Positions 56,567 to 64,000 of a stretch of DNA of 64,000 nt are shown here, in pieces. The DNA comes from Demequina globuliformis (GTDB taxonomy: Bacteria; Actinomycetota; Actinomycetes; Actinomycetales; Demequinaceae). The notes under the pieces are model-generated. The model saw nothing but the letters and a program-made list of their open reading frames with translations, made no database searches and had not been told where the DNA came from. Every line of letters begins with the position of its first letter. The first letter of the stretch is position 1. The DNA is taken from assembly GCF_000975155.1 (NCBI RefSeq), contig NZ_BBRG01000001.1, positions 1,128,313-1,192,312 on the forward strand. The letters are read 5' to 3'. The position numbers and the translations under genes are program-made.

Positions 56567-57201
56567 GCGGACACTGTACGCACCCAGCGGTCACCCTCAC
56601 GCACAAAGCCCACCTTCGTGAGATACGTGCTGTCGAGCGACTCGGAGTGGGGCATCTCGACGCGACTGAAGCCGGCATCGGCCAGCACGGACGACTCCTT
56701 GTACACAAACTCCCCCGGGCTGAAGTCCCGGAAACGCTGTTTCACCCAGTCCAGGTCGATCCGCCCGGTGCCGTCGCCTGCGTCCGTCAGCGACACCACA
56801 CCAATGGCCTCATCGCCGTTGACCAACAAGAACACCGTGCGGCGCTCGCCGTCGAGCGGCAGGGCCCGGAAGTCGGCGCGGTGGCGGGCGATGTCCTCCG
56901 CGTGGAAGGCCAGGACGTGCTGCAGGTATGAGTCGTCTGCAGAGACGGGCAGTGCGCGGTACACGGTGGCGTCGTTGCGCTCGCGGTAGAGGCGGCGCAA
57001 CCAGTAGATGTCGATGATGGTGATGGCGAGGTTCATGAATGCGAACGGCCACACCTCGATGATGCCGTTGTAGATCGTGGCGATCAGCGCGCCGGCGAAG
57101 TTCATCCACCGGAACTTCAGCACCCGCGCCTGCATGAGCGACGCGACAATGAGTAACGAGCCGGTCCACCCGATGATTTCGAGCACAGTCTGCGTGGTCA
57201 T
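56563..57201 (-). CDS. YgjV-like membrane domain fused to a soluble GNAT-like domain
   Basis: A 212-residue protein. The first 75 residues form three short membrane spans (EIIGWTGSLLIVASLMQARV, NFAGALIATIYNGIIEVWPF, AFMNLAITIIDIYWLRRLYR), resembling YgjV-type inner-membrane proteins. Residues 85-212 are a soluble domain with SYLQHVLAFHAEDIARHRAD and a beta-rich end (TVFLLVNGDEAIGVVSLTDA) that recalls acetyltransferases. No function assigned. Overlaps ychJ-like gene by 4 bases. Confidence 0.7.
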   Translation of the reverse strand: MTTQTVLEIIGWTGSLLIVASLMQARVLKFRWMNFAGALIATIYNGIIEVWPFAFMNLAITIIDIYWLRRLYRERNDATVYRALPVSADDSYLQHVLAFHAEDIARHRADFRALPLDGERRTVFLLVNGDEAIGVVSLTDAGDGTGRIDLDWVKQRFRDFSPGEFVYKESSVLADAGFSRVEMPHSESLDSTYLTKVGFVREGDRWVRTVSA

Positions 57202-57277
57202 TGATCAAGGCTACGCGCCCGGGCTTGCGGGGCGCCTGGTAGGCGCGCGAGACGGGGCTCCGCAGACGGGCCGATGC

Positions 57278-57335
57278 CCACTCGCCCAGTCACGGTCGGG
57301 TCCGGGGGCGTTGTAGTCCGTGACTGGGCGAGTGG
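57278..57335. repeat. 18-bp perfect inverted repeat
   Basis: CCACTCGCCCAGTCACGG (57278-57295) is exactly complementary to 57318-57335, with a 22-base spacer. It lies 12 bases after the end of the convergent-facing PfpI-type gene (stop at 57348) and abuts a GGGCCGATGCC motif. It could be a T-less terminator or a repeat-family member. Confidence 0.75.
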
Positions 57336-57347
57336 CGTGGAGACGCT

Positions 57348-57881
57348 CTAGCTGGCGGCCTTGACGACGGCCGCGTTGAATGCGTCGAGGTCGTCCGGTG
57401 TGCGAGACGTCAGCAGCGTCCAGCCGAGCGCCTCACATTCGAACAGTTCCTCGTCGACCCACGTCGCGCCCGCGTTCGTGAGATCCGTCTGGAGCGACGG
57501 GTAGGAGGTCAGGGTCTTGCCGGTCACCACCTGGGCGTCCGTGAGGATCCACGGGCCGTGGCAGATGGCGGCAACGGTCTTTTGCCCATCCGCGAACTGC
57601 TTCACGAGCGCCTGCGCGTCCTCGTCGGTGCGCAGCGTGTCCGCGTTGATGGTGCCTCCTGGAATGACGAGGACGTCATAGCCGTCCGCCTCCACGTCAG
57701 CGAGCGCGAGGTTGGGCTCGACCTTCTCGCCGGGATCCTTGTCGCCCACGAGCGTCTGAATGGGGTCTGTGGACGGTGCGGCAATGGTGACGGGGATGCC
57801 GGCGGCCTTGAGCGCCTTGATGGGTCCCAGGATTTCATCCTGTTCAACCCCGTAGTTGGTGGCAATCACGAGTGCAGTCAT
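57348..57881 (-). CDS. DJ-1/PfpI-family protein
   Basis: A 177-residue protein with the DJ-1/PfpI fold; the nucleophile elbow is AAICHGPWI (Cys107) and the supporting Glu is in the EGxE-like EQDE/YDVLVIPGG region. Members act as deglycases, hydrolases or stress proteins. ATG 57881 follows AAGGAG; the open frame to 58178 is antisense to the S4 gene. Divergent from the next gene. Confidence 0.88.
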   Translation of the reverse strand: MTALVIATNYGVEQDEILGPIKALKAAGIPVTIAAPSTDPIQTLVGDKDPGEKVEPNLALADVEADGYDVLVIPGGTINADTLRTDEDAQALVKQFADGQKTVAAICHGPWILTDAQVVTGKTLTSYPSLQTDLTNAGATWVDEELFECEALGWTLLTSRTPDDLDAFNAAVVKAAS

Positions 57882-57999
57882 GTGGTGCTCCTTCCCAGGT
57901 GACGGGCCAGCGGCGGGGCCGCCGGCCGAGTGCGTCGTGTCTGGGTCAACGACCCGGGCCGCCTCAGACATTCCTTGCGATGGCTCTACCCTGGTGCGC

Positions 58000-58407
58000 A
58001 TGGCACCCGCTCCCGAACGATCCTCCGCGCGGGCCGATGCCTGGGTGTGGGCCGTGCGCCTCGCCAAGACCCGCTCGGCTGCGACCGCGGCCTGCAAGGG
58101 TGGCCGCGTGAGGATCAACGGGGACAAAGCGAAGCCCTCGACGCCGGTGAAGATTGGCGACCGGGTGGAAGTCACCATTCCTCACCCCAACGGTCCCGCG
58201 ACCGTCAAGAGTGTGGAGGCCCGCCAACTGTTGGTGAAGCGGGTGGGGGCATCCGTCGCGGCGCAGGCATACGTCGACCACAGTCCCCCTCCCCCGCCCA
58301 AAGCGGAACGCCCGGCCGCAATCGGCGTGCGCGATCGCGGCACCGGACGCCCCACTAAGAAGCAGCGGCGCGAACTGGACAAGTTGCGGGGTCGTCAGTC
58401 CCGCTAG
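58000..58407 (+). CDS. S4-domain RNA-binding protein (Hsp15-like)
   Basis: A 135-residue basic protein: an S4 domain (about 10-70: ADAWVWAVRLAKTRSAATAA, then CKGGRVRINGDKAKPSTPVK) and a Pro/Lys/Arg-rich tail ending KKQRRELDKLRGRQSR. Hsp15 homologues bind stalled 50S subunits. TACCCT about 17 bases upstream may be a -10, making the ATG nearly leaderless; GTG 57994 is an alternative in-frame start. Confidence 0.88.
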   Translation: MAPAPERSSARADAWVWAVRLAKTRSAATAACKGGRVRINGDKAKPSTPVKIGDRVEVTIPHPNGPATVKSVEARQLLVKRVGASVAAQAYVDHSPPPPPKAERPAAIGVRDRGTGRPTKKQRRELDKLRGRQSR

Positions 58408-58446
58408 CCCCGAGCGCTGTGGGGGAGCGCCGGACCCGCCGCCCTC

Positions 58447-59310
58447 TCAGCCTTCGTAGTCGAGCGCCGCCAACAGTTGCTCACGGTCGAACCTCTGTCC
58501 GCGCGCAGCGCCAGCGTGCTGGGCGGCCACCTCAAGCACGATCCGCCCAGGACGCCCAGACAGCACCACAATGCGATCTGCCAGGGCAATCGCCTCATCC
58601 ACGTCGTGGGTGACGAGCACCACGGCGCGCGGCTCCTCACCGTCCTCCCCGATCCAGTCGGCCAACTCCAGCGAAGCGAGCCACTGATTCATGCGCCTAC
58701 GCGTGACCGGGTCGAGCGCCCCGAAGGGCTCATCCAACAGCAGCACCGGTCGTTCCGACAGGCACGTGCGCAGCAGCGCGAGGCGTTGGCGCATCCCTCC
58801 TGAGAGCTGATGCGGCCACGCGGACTCAAACCCGGCCAGGCCAAAGTCCTCGAACAACCGCGCGGCCCGCGCCGCAGCTCGCTCGCGCGGCACCCCAGCC
58901 GCGATCGCGCCCACCATGGCGTTGGCCATGGCACGCCGCCACGGCAGCAAGCAGTCGCGCTGAGGCATCCAGGCCGTGGAGCCTCCTGCCGTCGCGGCGC
59001 CGTGCGTGGATGCGCGTGCGTCGAGGAGCGACCCCATGGCGCGCAGGAGCGTGGACTTGCCGCACCCGGAGGGGCCAAGGATCGCGACGAACTCCCGATC
59101 GGCCACCTCGAGCGTCACATTGTCCAACACGCGCACCGGCTCAGCCCCGCGGCCGGTGGCCGCAAACGACACCGACAGGCCCTGCACGGTGATGGCCGCG
59201 CGGCGCGGGTGCGGCGCGGAGCCCAGGGCCGCGCCCGGGCCGGCGGGTGAGGCGGGCGCCAATGGGGCATCGGCCCTCACCGCCCGCTCAAGCACGGGTT
59301 CGCGGCTCAT
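58447..59310 (-). CDS. ABC transporter ATPase (thiamine-precursor uptake)
   Basis: A 287-residue NitT/TauT-type ATPase: Walker A GPSGCGKST, Q-loop WMPQRD, signature LSGGMRQR, Walker B VLLLDEPFGALD and switch His in VTHDVDEA. A 40-residue Pro/Ala-rich N-terminus precedes the fold. ATG 59310 overlaps the binding-protein stop. It energises the import system controlled by the TPP riboswitch upstream. Confidence 0.92.
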   Translation of the reverse strand: MSREPVLERAVRADAPLAPASPAGPGAALGSAPHPRRAAITVQGLSVSFAATGRGAEPVRVLDNVTLEVADREFVAILGPSGCGKSTLLRAMGSLLDARASTHGAATAGGSTAWMPQRDCLLPWRRAMANAMVGAIAAGVPRERAAARAARLFEDFGLAGFESAWPHQLSGGMRQRLALLRTCLSERPVLLLDEPFGALDPVTRRRMNQWLASLELADWIGEDGEEPRAVVLVTHDVDEAIALADRIVVLSGRPGRIVLEVAAQHAGAARGQRFDREQLLAALDYEG

Positions 59311-60338
59311 GACTCCTCTGTCACAAACTCGTTGGTCCAGGCGCCCTCCACCACGCTGGCGTCTTCCAGCAGGCCCTTGTCCACCATCCAGGTAGCGAAG
59401 CGATCCCACTCGTCTCCGTGCTGCAGGCCCCACTGGTCTGGGGTGGGGGCGTACTGCGTAGCGAGCCATTGTGCGCTCGCGACCACCAGCGGTTCCTCGA
59501 GTTCGGGTGCGGCTTCCATCAATGCGTCCGAGGCGTCAGACGGGGTGTCCATGGCATGGCGGAACCCACGGGCAGTCACGTCCATGAAGGCCGCAACCGT
59601 GTCGGGGTCCTCCGCGATTGAGTCGCCGTTGGCGGCCAGCATGGGCGTGTACCAGTTGGGGATGCAGTCCATCCAGTCGCGAAAAGCGAGGGTGTTGACC
59701 TCGAGACCGTCGACGTCGCTCAGCCGAATCGTGTCCCAGGCGTCGAACACCCATGCGGCGTCGTACTGGTCCTCGGTGAGGCCAAGGCGGAAGTCAGCAC
59801 TCGCGAGCGGCGTGAACTCCACGAGCTCAGGATCGCCGCCGTCGCAGGCGACCATCTCGTTGATGATCGTCATCCCTAGTTCATCGCCCCAGGTGCCGAA
59901 CACCTTGCCTTCTAGGTCCTTGGGGCGCTCGATCCCGTCTTCTGCAAGTGACAAGAACGACGAGGTGTTGTCGTGGATGATGGCTGCGACGGACACGACG
60001 TCCGCGCCCGCGGCACGTGCCGGGAGCAGGCCCTGCGCGTGGGAGAACGCGAAGTCGGCTTGTCCCGCGGCCACGAGCTGCAGCCCATCGGTCTCGCCCG
60101 GCTCAATGACGGTGACGTCGAGGCCAGCCTCTTCATACCAACCCTTGTCGAGCGCGATGTAGACGCCGGAATGGTTCGTGTTCGGGGTCCAGTCCAGCAC
60201 CACTGTCACAGGCGTCAGGGCCCCAGCAGCAGCGGAGCTGGGGTCAGCATCGGCCGTCCCAGAGCAGGCCGCCAGGGTGAGGGCCGATGCCGCGGTGACA
60301 GCGACCGCGGCGTGACGGGTGGAGGGAGCAATAGTCAT
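59307..60338 (-). CDS. ABC substrate-binding lipoprotein (NMT1/THI5-like)
   Basis: A 343-residue lipoprotein with signal TIAPSTRHAAVAVTAASALT and lipobox LAAC. The mature part begins with VVLDWTPNTNHSGVYIALDK, the hallmark of NMT1/THI5-like proteins that bind hydroxymethylpyrimidine or related thiamine precursors. Start ATG 60338 behind AAGGAAC; a longer frame to 61070 is antisense-free but overlaps the permease and is wrong. Confidence 0.92.
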   Translation of the reverse strand: MTIAPSTRHAAVAVTAASALTLAACSGTADADPSSAAAGALTPVTVVLDWTPNTNHSGVYIALDKGWYEEAGLDVTVIEPGETDGLQLVAAGQADFAFSHAQGLLPARAAGADVVSVAAIIHDNTSSFLSLAEDGIERPKDLEGKVFGTWGDELGMTIINEMVACDGGDPELVEFTPLASADFRLGLTEDQYDAAWVFDAWDTIRLSDVDGLEVNTLAFRDWMDCIPNWYTPMLAANGDSIAEDPDTVAAFMDVTARGFRHAMDTPSDASDALMEAAPELEEPLVVASAQWLATQYAPTPDQWGLQHGDEWDRFATWMVDKGLLEDASVVEGAWTNEFVTEES

Positions 60339-60367
60339 CAGTGGTTCCTTAAGGGTTGGAGGGAGGG

Positions 60368-61135
60368 TTAGACGCGCGCGGGCGCGGTTTGCCACGGGGT
60401 GACGGCCCGGCGCAGCGCCACGATGGCGAGCACGAACAGGCCCGCCAAAGCGGCGATGAGGACGATTCCCACAAAGATCTGGTCCACGGCGTAGGCCTTG
60501 CGGGACCGTTGAATGAAGACGCCCAAGCCGGACTCGCCCGCGAGGTACTCGGAGACCACCGCGGCCCCGACGGCATAGGTCGCGGCGATGCGGAGGCCAG
60601 ACAGCGCCCCCGGAATGGAAGCCGGCAGCCGTACCAGCCAGAGTTGATGGCGGCGCGTGCCGCCCAGCCCGGCCACCATGTCCGCGTGGTCGGCATCCAC
60701 CTCTCTGATGGCTGCCGCGGCGGAGATCAGCACCGGGAAGAACACCGTGAGCGCCACCAAGATCACCTTGGATGCGAGCCCGTAACCGGTCCACAGGATC
60801 ATCAGCGGCGCGAGCACCACGGTGGGAATGGTTTGACTGAGCAACACCATCGGCTGAGCTACGTGACCCGTGGTGGGCAGCGTGGCGATCAGCACCGCCA
60901 TCGCCCACCCGATGAACACGCCCAGGGCAAGGCCCAGCACCGCCTCGGTGGCAGTGGTGACGATGTGTTCGCCAAGCAGTGGCGCGGTGTCGATGGCGGT
61001 CACTGCCACCTGGGAGGGCGCGGGGAGGACGAACTCGGGGAGTCCGGACACCCGCACCGCGACCTCCCACACCGCCAGCAGAGCCACCACGGTGGCCACG
61101 CCGATCGTGGCGGCCCGGAGGCGGCCGCGAGTCAT
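60368..61135 (-). CDS. ABC transporter permease (thiamine-precursor uptake)
   Basis: A 255-residue BPD-type permease with six spans and the cytoplasmic EAA loop ADMVAGLGGTRRHQLWLVRLP. It forms the channel for the neighbouring ATPase and binding protein. ATG 61135 is in an ATGA overlap with the thiamine-binding gene. Confidence 0.92.
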   Translation of the reverse strand: MTRGRLRAATIGVATVVALLAVWEVAVRVSGLPEFVLPAPSQVAVTAIDTAPLLGEHIVTTATEAVLGLALGVFIGWAMAVLIATLPTTGHVAQPMVLLSQTIPTVVLAPLMILWTGYGLASKVILVALTVFFPVLISAAAAIREVDADHADMVAGLGGTRRHQLWLVRLPASIPGALSGLRIAATYAVGAAVVSEYLAGESGLGVFIQRSRKAYAVDQIFVGIVLIAALAGLFVLAIVALRRAVTPWQTAPARV

Positions 61136-61425
61136 GCGCGGTGCATGTCCACGAGGTCGTGAACGCGTGGCCCGTTGTCGTCGGCAGCGCCGGAGACCTT
61201 CATGATGGACATGCATCCCTCAGCGCCCGCGTGCAGGGTCGCCTCGTGCACGGCGCGCAGCAGCGGCCAGATCTGGTCGGGGGTTCCTTCAATCGTGGTG
61301 CCCATCGCGCCTACCTCGTACGTGAGGCCGGAGGCGCTGATGGCGGCGATGGCGGCGTCGACGTGCTTGTAGCACTCTTCCGTCTTGATGAGGGGGCGGG
61401 GGACAACCTGGATTTCTGCGATCAT
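61132..61425 (-). CDS. Thiamine-binding protein (DUF77/MTH1187-YkoF type)
   Basis: A 97-residue ferredoxin-fold protein, MIAEIQVVPRPLIKTEECYK at the start and GTTIEGTPDQIWPLLRAVHE in the middle, matching the thiamine-binding DUF77 family. It is the first gene of the riboswitch-controlled operon and may deliver or buffer thiamine in the cytoplasm. ATG 61425 follows AAGGAG, which is part of a predicted sequestering hairpin. Confidence 0.88.
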   Translation of the reverse strand: MIAEIQVVPRPLIKTEECYKHVDAAIAAISASGLTYEVGAMGTTIEGTPDQIWPLLRAVHEATLHAGAEGCMSIMKVSGAADDNGPRVHDLVDMHRA

Positions 61426-61432
61426 GCTGGGC

Positions 61433-61458
61433 TCCTTCGAGCAAAGGACCTGGGGTCC
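61433..61458 (-). promoter_or_regulatory. Competing hairpins at the ribosome-binding site of the thiamine operon
   Basis: In the RNA, TCCTT (61448-61444) can pair with the AAGGA (61437-61433) of the ribosome-binding site. Alternatively GGACC (61458-61454) pairs with GGTCC (61450-61446), which removes part of the first partner. The two hairpins exclude each other and form a plausible expression platform. Confidence 0.5.
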
Positions 61459-61589
61459 AGACAGCATGAAGACACTGCTGTGGAGCACGTGGCCACCCAA
61501 GAGGCCCTGCGCGCGCCACAGCGTGCGGCGAGGCGTCATGGCAGGGGCGCGCAGGAGCGCGACCGCACCCAACGCCGCGCCGCAAAGCA

Positions 61590-61690
61590 CGTCCTTACGC
61601 TGGCATTACCCAGGTCAAGTTCTCGGGTCGACAGCGCATGATGGCTGTCCTCTCAGCTCGGCTGGCCCGAGCTCCCCGCGTTGGCACTCC
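61590..61690 (-). promoter_or_regulatory. TPP riboswitch (thi box)
   Basis: The minus strand carries the conserved elements in order: CGGGGAGCTCGGG-type P1/P2 (61680s), CTGAGAGGA (61656-61648), GACCCGAGAACTTGACCTGG (near 61626-61607), GTAATGCCAGCG and TAAGGA (61597-61592). This is the thiamine pyrophosphate aptamer. A leader of about 165 bases separates it from the first gene. Confidence 0.95.
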
Positions 61691-61718
61691 ACATACTAGC
61701 GGTAAGTATCTGAGAGCC

Positions 61719-62318
61719 TCATGAGCCGGCGTGCGGCGGCTGAGCTGGCGCGACGCCGTGCGCGAGCAGCGCCTTGATCTGGTGCGCCACGTCGCGGTGA
61801 TCCGCACCGTGGCCGACGAGGGTGATGCCCGCGCCGAGCGCGCCGTGGATGAGCCACGCGGCCGTCCCGGGAGACGGGTGACCGAGGTGGGCGAGAACGC
61901 CAATGAGCGGCCTCAGCAGGAGTTCGTGCAGGCGCATGAGGTCCTCCATGCGGCTGGGGTGGAGGTCTGCCTCGCGCAGTGTTGCCGCGAGGTCATGCCT
62001 GCCGTCAGCGGCCATCGACATGGTGGCATCGACAATGGCCTCGAACTCTGGCAGTCCGGGCTCCACGTCGGTGAGGGCCGCGGCGACCTCCGCATCCCAC
62101 TGTTCGAATGCGTCGATGGCGATGGCGACAAGAAGGTCATCTTTGGTGGCGAAGTAGTCGTAAAAGCTTGACCGCGACAGCCCCGCGCGCTCGCACACTT
62201 CCCGCGGCGTGCACGCTGCGAGGCCGGACTCGGCAAGCACGGCGGCGCCGGCGGCGACGAGAGCCGCGTGCTTGGCAGCGCGATGCTCAGCGACGGAACC
62301 GGCGGAGATTTTGGGCAC
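61719..62318 (-). CDS. TetR-family transcriptional regulator
   Basis: A 199-residue repressor with an N-terminal helix-turn-helix (CTPREVCERAGLSRSSFYDY, then FATKDDLLVAI) and a variable ligand domain. GTG 62318 gives a natural N-terminus (PKISAGSVAEHRAAKHAALV). Its end lies 29 bases before the TPP aptamer, but control of thiamine genes is not implied. Target and ligand unknown. Confidence 0.88.
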   Translation of the reverse strand: MPKISAGSVAEHRAAKHAALVAAGAAVLAESGLAACTPREVCERAGLSRSSFYDYFATKDDLLVAIAIDAFEQWDAEVAAALTDVEPGLPEFEAIVDATMSMAADGRHDLAATLREADLHPSRMEDLMRLHELLLRPLIGVLAHLGHPSPGTAAWLIHGALGAGITLVGHGADHRDVAHQIKALLAHGVAPAQPPHAGS

Positions 62319-62337
62319 GCGCCCATTATGGCGGGTT

Positions 62338-62375
62338 GCCCCGCTGGTACCAGGGCGGTACGGCACCAGCGGGGC
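62338..62375 (-). terminator. Hairpin after the small membrane gene
   Basis: GCCCCGCTGGT (62338-62348) and ACCAGCGGGGC (62365-62375) form a perfect 11-bp stem, loop 16 bases, starting 9 bases after the upstream gene's stop. No T run follows. Confidence 0.65.
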
Positions 62376-62384
62376 CTGACCGGG

Positions 62385-62738
62385 CTACTTCCAGGTCGTG
62401 GCGATGATGGTGTTGGCGATCGTCAGGAGCCCGAGCGCTGGAAGCACCCAGGAGGAGAGGGTCTCGCGCTTGCGGTGAATGAACGCGATCGCCACGATCG
62501 CCAGCAACACGATGAGCTTGACGCTGATTTTGGTGTTGTTCACATCGTTGCCGAGCGGGTACTGCATGCCGACCAAGATGATGCCGGTCACGAGCATGGT
62601 CCACGCGCCGTGCATCATGGGCGCGAGAATGCGCGCTGTGCCAGCACGCCATGCCTTGATTTGGTAGACCACGCCGCCCAGGAGCGCGACGACTCCGATG
62701 ATGTGGACGGCGAGGATCAGGTTCTTGATGATTTCCAT
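62385..62738 (-). CDS. Small four-span integral membrane protein
   Basis: A 117-residue protein: MEIIKNLILAVHIIGVVALL to start, with four hydrophobic segments and few charged residues (KAWRAGT, HRKRET loops). Resembles unassigned integral membrane proteins of actinobacteria. No motif indicates a substrate. No strong ribosome-binding site is visible at 62738. Confidence 0.7.
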   Translation of the reverse strand: MEIIKNLILAVHIIGVVALLGGVVYQIKAWRAGTARILAPMMHGAWTMLVTGIILVGMQYPLGNDVNNTKISVKLIVLLAIVAIAFIHRKRETLSSWVLPALGLLTIANTIIATTWK

Positions 62739-62802
62739 GGCGCCACCATACCGACGGGGTGTCGGTAAAACCCTCCTCCGTGAGGACGATCTTCACGCGC
62801 AG

Positions 62803-63255
62803 TTAGGGTGCAGCCGAGTCCGTCAGGTCCCCCCACGCCGGGCGCCCGCCCGCAGCCTCCAAGGCCTCGTGAACGCGTCCCAGCACCGTCTCGAAGTGCG
62901 CATCATTGAACGCTGTACCCGAGCGTCGGTCCACGTCGAGGCGAACCGAACACCCGTCAACCGTCTCCGACAGTACTGACAGCCGGACGCGATACGGGTC
63001 CATATGCCTGCGCGATCCGGGGACGAGGCACAGGGGGAGCGCCTCGCTCACCGCCGCGATCATGACCCCGAGCCCTGTACGGCCGCGGTCCCACCAGAAC
63101 CCGTGCGCGCTGGCTGATCGCGCGGCGAAACCCTCGGTAGCGAGGGCGGCATCGCACGCCTTCAGGACGCGCTGGAGAGGGAGCGTCACGCTCACGTCGC
63201 GGCCAGGTCGAGCCATGCGCATGGACCACGGCTGTTTCGTCATGCCTGAGATCAT
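62803..63255 (-). CDS. Hypothetical protein
   Basis: A frame of up to 150 residues with protein-like composition: a central GFWWDRGRTGLGVMIAAVSE and SVLSETVDGCSVRLDVDRRS. No signal, span or known motif. The start is uncertain among Met at 63255, 63243, 63222 and 63216; the last two fit a compact domain better. Lies between a membrane protein and glgP. Confidence 0.5.
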   Translation of the reverse strand: MISGMTKQPWSMRMARPGRDVSVTLPLQRVLKACDAALATEGFAARSASAHGFWWDRGRTGLGVMIAAVSEALPLCLVPGSRRHMDPYRVRLSVLSETVDGCSVRLDVDRRSGTAFNDAHFETVLGRVHEALEAAGGRPAWGDLTDSAAP

Positions 63256-63319
63256 GCCGCAGACATGTGGAGACGGCCGGCACCCGCTCGTGGAACGTGC
63301 GCCGAATCCATCGACGCGG

Positions 63320-64000
63320 CTACGCGCGCCAGATGCGTGCCAAGTAGTCCCTGATAGAGCGGTCCGAGCTAAAGAAGCCCGTGCGCGCGGTGTTCAGGAT
63401 CGCGGAGCGGGTCCACCCGTCGTGATCCGCATAGGCCGACTCGACGCGCGCCTGGGAATCCACATACGAGCGGAAGTCCGCCAGCGCCATGAACCGGTCA
63501 CGCTCGATGAGGCTCGCGACCACGGATCCGACGAAGGACCCAGTCTCGCCGCCGGTGAAGTGACCCGAGGCAATGAGGTCGAGCGCGCTGCGCAGGTCCT
63601 CATCCTCCGCGTAGTACTTCTCCGGCTCGTAGCCGGCCGCCTGCAATGCGGCCACCTGGGGCTCATCCATGCCAAAGAGGAAGAAGTTGTCGTCACCCAC
63701 GAGCTCGCGGATTTCGATGTTTGCCCCGTCGTCGGTGCCAATGGTCAGCGCCCCGTTCAGGGCAAACTTCATGTTGCCGGTGCCGGAGGCCTCCTTGCCT
63801 GCAAGGGAGATCTGCTCAGACAGGTCCGATGCCGGGATGAGTTTTTCTGCGAGCGTCACGTTGTAGTTGGCGGGGAAGGCGACCTTGAGACGGCCCTGCA
63901 GCGCGGGGTCATTGTTGATCGTGGCGCCCACGTGGTTGATGAGCGCGATGGTTTCCTTGGCGCGCACATATCCCGGTGCCGCCTTCGCGCCAAAGACAAA
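63320..64000 (-). CDS. glgP: Glycogen/maltodextrin phosphorylase (C-terminal part)
   Basis: The minus-strand frame is open to the window edge (226 residues). It contains the phosphate and pyridoxal-phosphate site: EKLIPASDLSEQISLAGKEA, SGTGNMKFALNGALTIGTDD and GANIEIRELVGDDNFFLFG. The lysine in GTGNMKFALNG carries PLP. The enzyme releases glucose-1-phosphate from glycogen. The N-terminal part lies outside the window. Confidence 0.95.
   Translation of the reverse strand, partial: FVFGAKAAPGYVRAKETIALINHVGATINNDPALQGRLKVAFPANYNVTLAEKLIPASDLSEQISLAGKEASGTGNMKFALNGALTIGTDDGANIEIRELVGDDNFFLFGMDEPQVAALQAAGYEPEKYYAEDEDLRSALDLIASGHFTGGETGSFVGSVVASLIERDRFMALADFRSYVDSQARVESAYADHDGWTRSAILNTARTGFFSSDRSIRDYLARIWRA

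Overview
The window is a GC-rich chromosomal segment around the replication origin of an actinobacterium. The evidence is the gene order rpmH-rnpA-yidD-yidC-jag on one side of dnaA, dnaN-recF-dciA-gyrB-gyrA on the other, the conserved block ppiA / rhomboid / crgA / class E sortase / trpG-like / pknB-pknA-pbpA-rodA-pstP-fhaB-fhaA, a DUF3566 gene beside tRNA-Ile, and a C50-carotenoid operon of the corynebacterial/Micrococcales type. I would place it in Micrococcales or a close relative; the family cannot be fixed by eye.

Layout. 1-2.3 kb (minus strand): ribosomal protein L34, RNase P protein, and the YidD/YidC/Jag membrane-insertion and RNA-binding cluster. 2.3-12.9 kb: dnaA, the dnaA-dnaN origin region, beta clamp, RecF, DciA, an APH-fold kinase and both gyrase subunits, closed by a strong terminator. 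12.9-24.9 kb: housekeeping and stress genes (tyrosine phosphatase, MFS transporter, a lipase-like hydrolase plus glycerophosphodiesterase pair, a Fur-KatA peroxide pair, a rhomboid-like/DUF2156 membrane enzyme, DUF3566 protein, tRNA-Ile, a 37-residue DLW-39-type protein, tRNA-Ala, two lipoproteins, thymidine kinase). 25.0-28.6 kb: a 1206-residue secreted metallophosphoesterase.

28.6-35.0 kb is an accessory-looking glycerol block: glycerol kinase, a SorC-type regulator, glycerol-3-phosphate dehydrogenase and a hydrolase fused to a multi-span membrane domain. A GCAC-N4-GTGC site lies before each of the transcription units, so they probably form one regulon that frees and consumes glycerol.

35.1-54.1 kb is the actinobacterial growth and division block. 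A six-gene C50 carotenoid operon (crtE-crtB-crtI-crtYe-crtYf-crtEb) sits between the trpG-like gene and pknB, which are neighbours in mycobacteria. The 572-bp gap between the convergent rhomboid and crgA genes is the most unusual stretch: a pair of long inverted repeats, two perfect DnaA boxes, four in-phase 9-bp units resembling MtrA sites, and a perfect 20-bp inverted repeat.

54.1-64 kb: tRNA-Leu, a PiT phosphate transporter behind a PHO-box-like repeat, small conserved genes, a TPP-riboswitch-controlled thiamine-precursor ABC transporter, a TetR regulator and the C-terminal part of glycogen phosphorylase. Across the window the 11-mer GGGCCGATGCC recurs 13 times, far above chance. I see no insertion sequence, CRISPR array, prophage, intein or rRNA operon.
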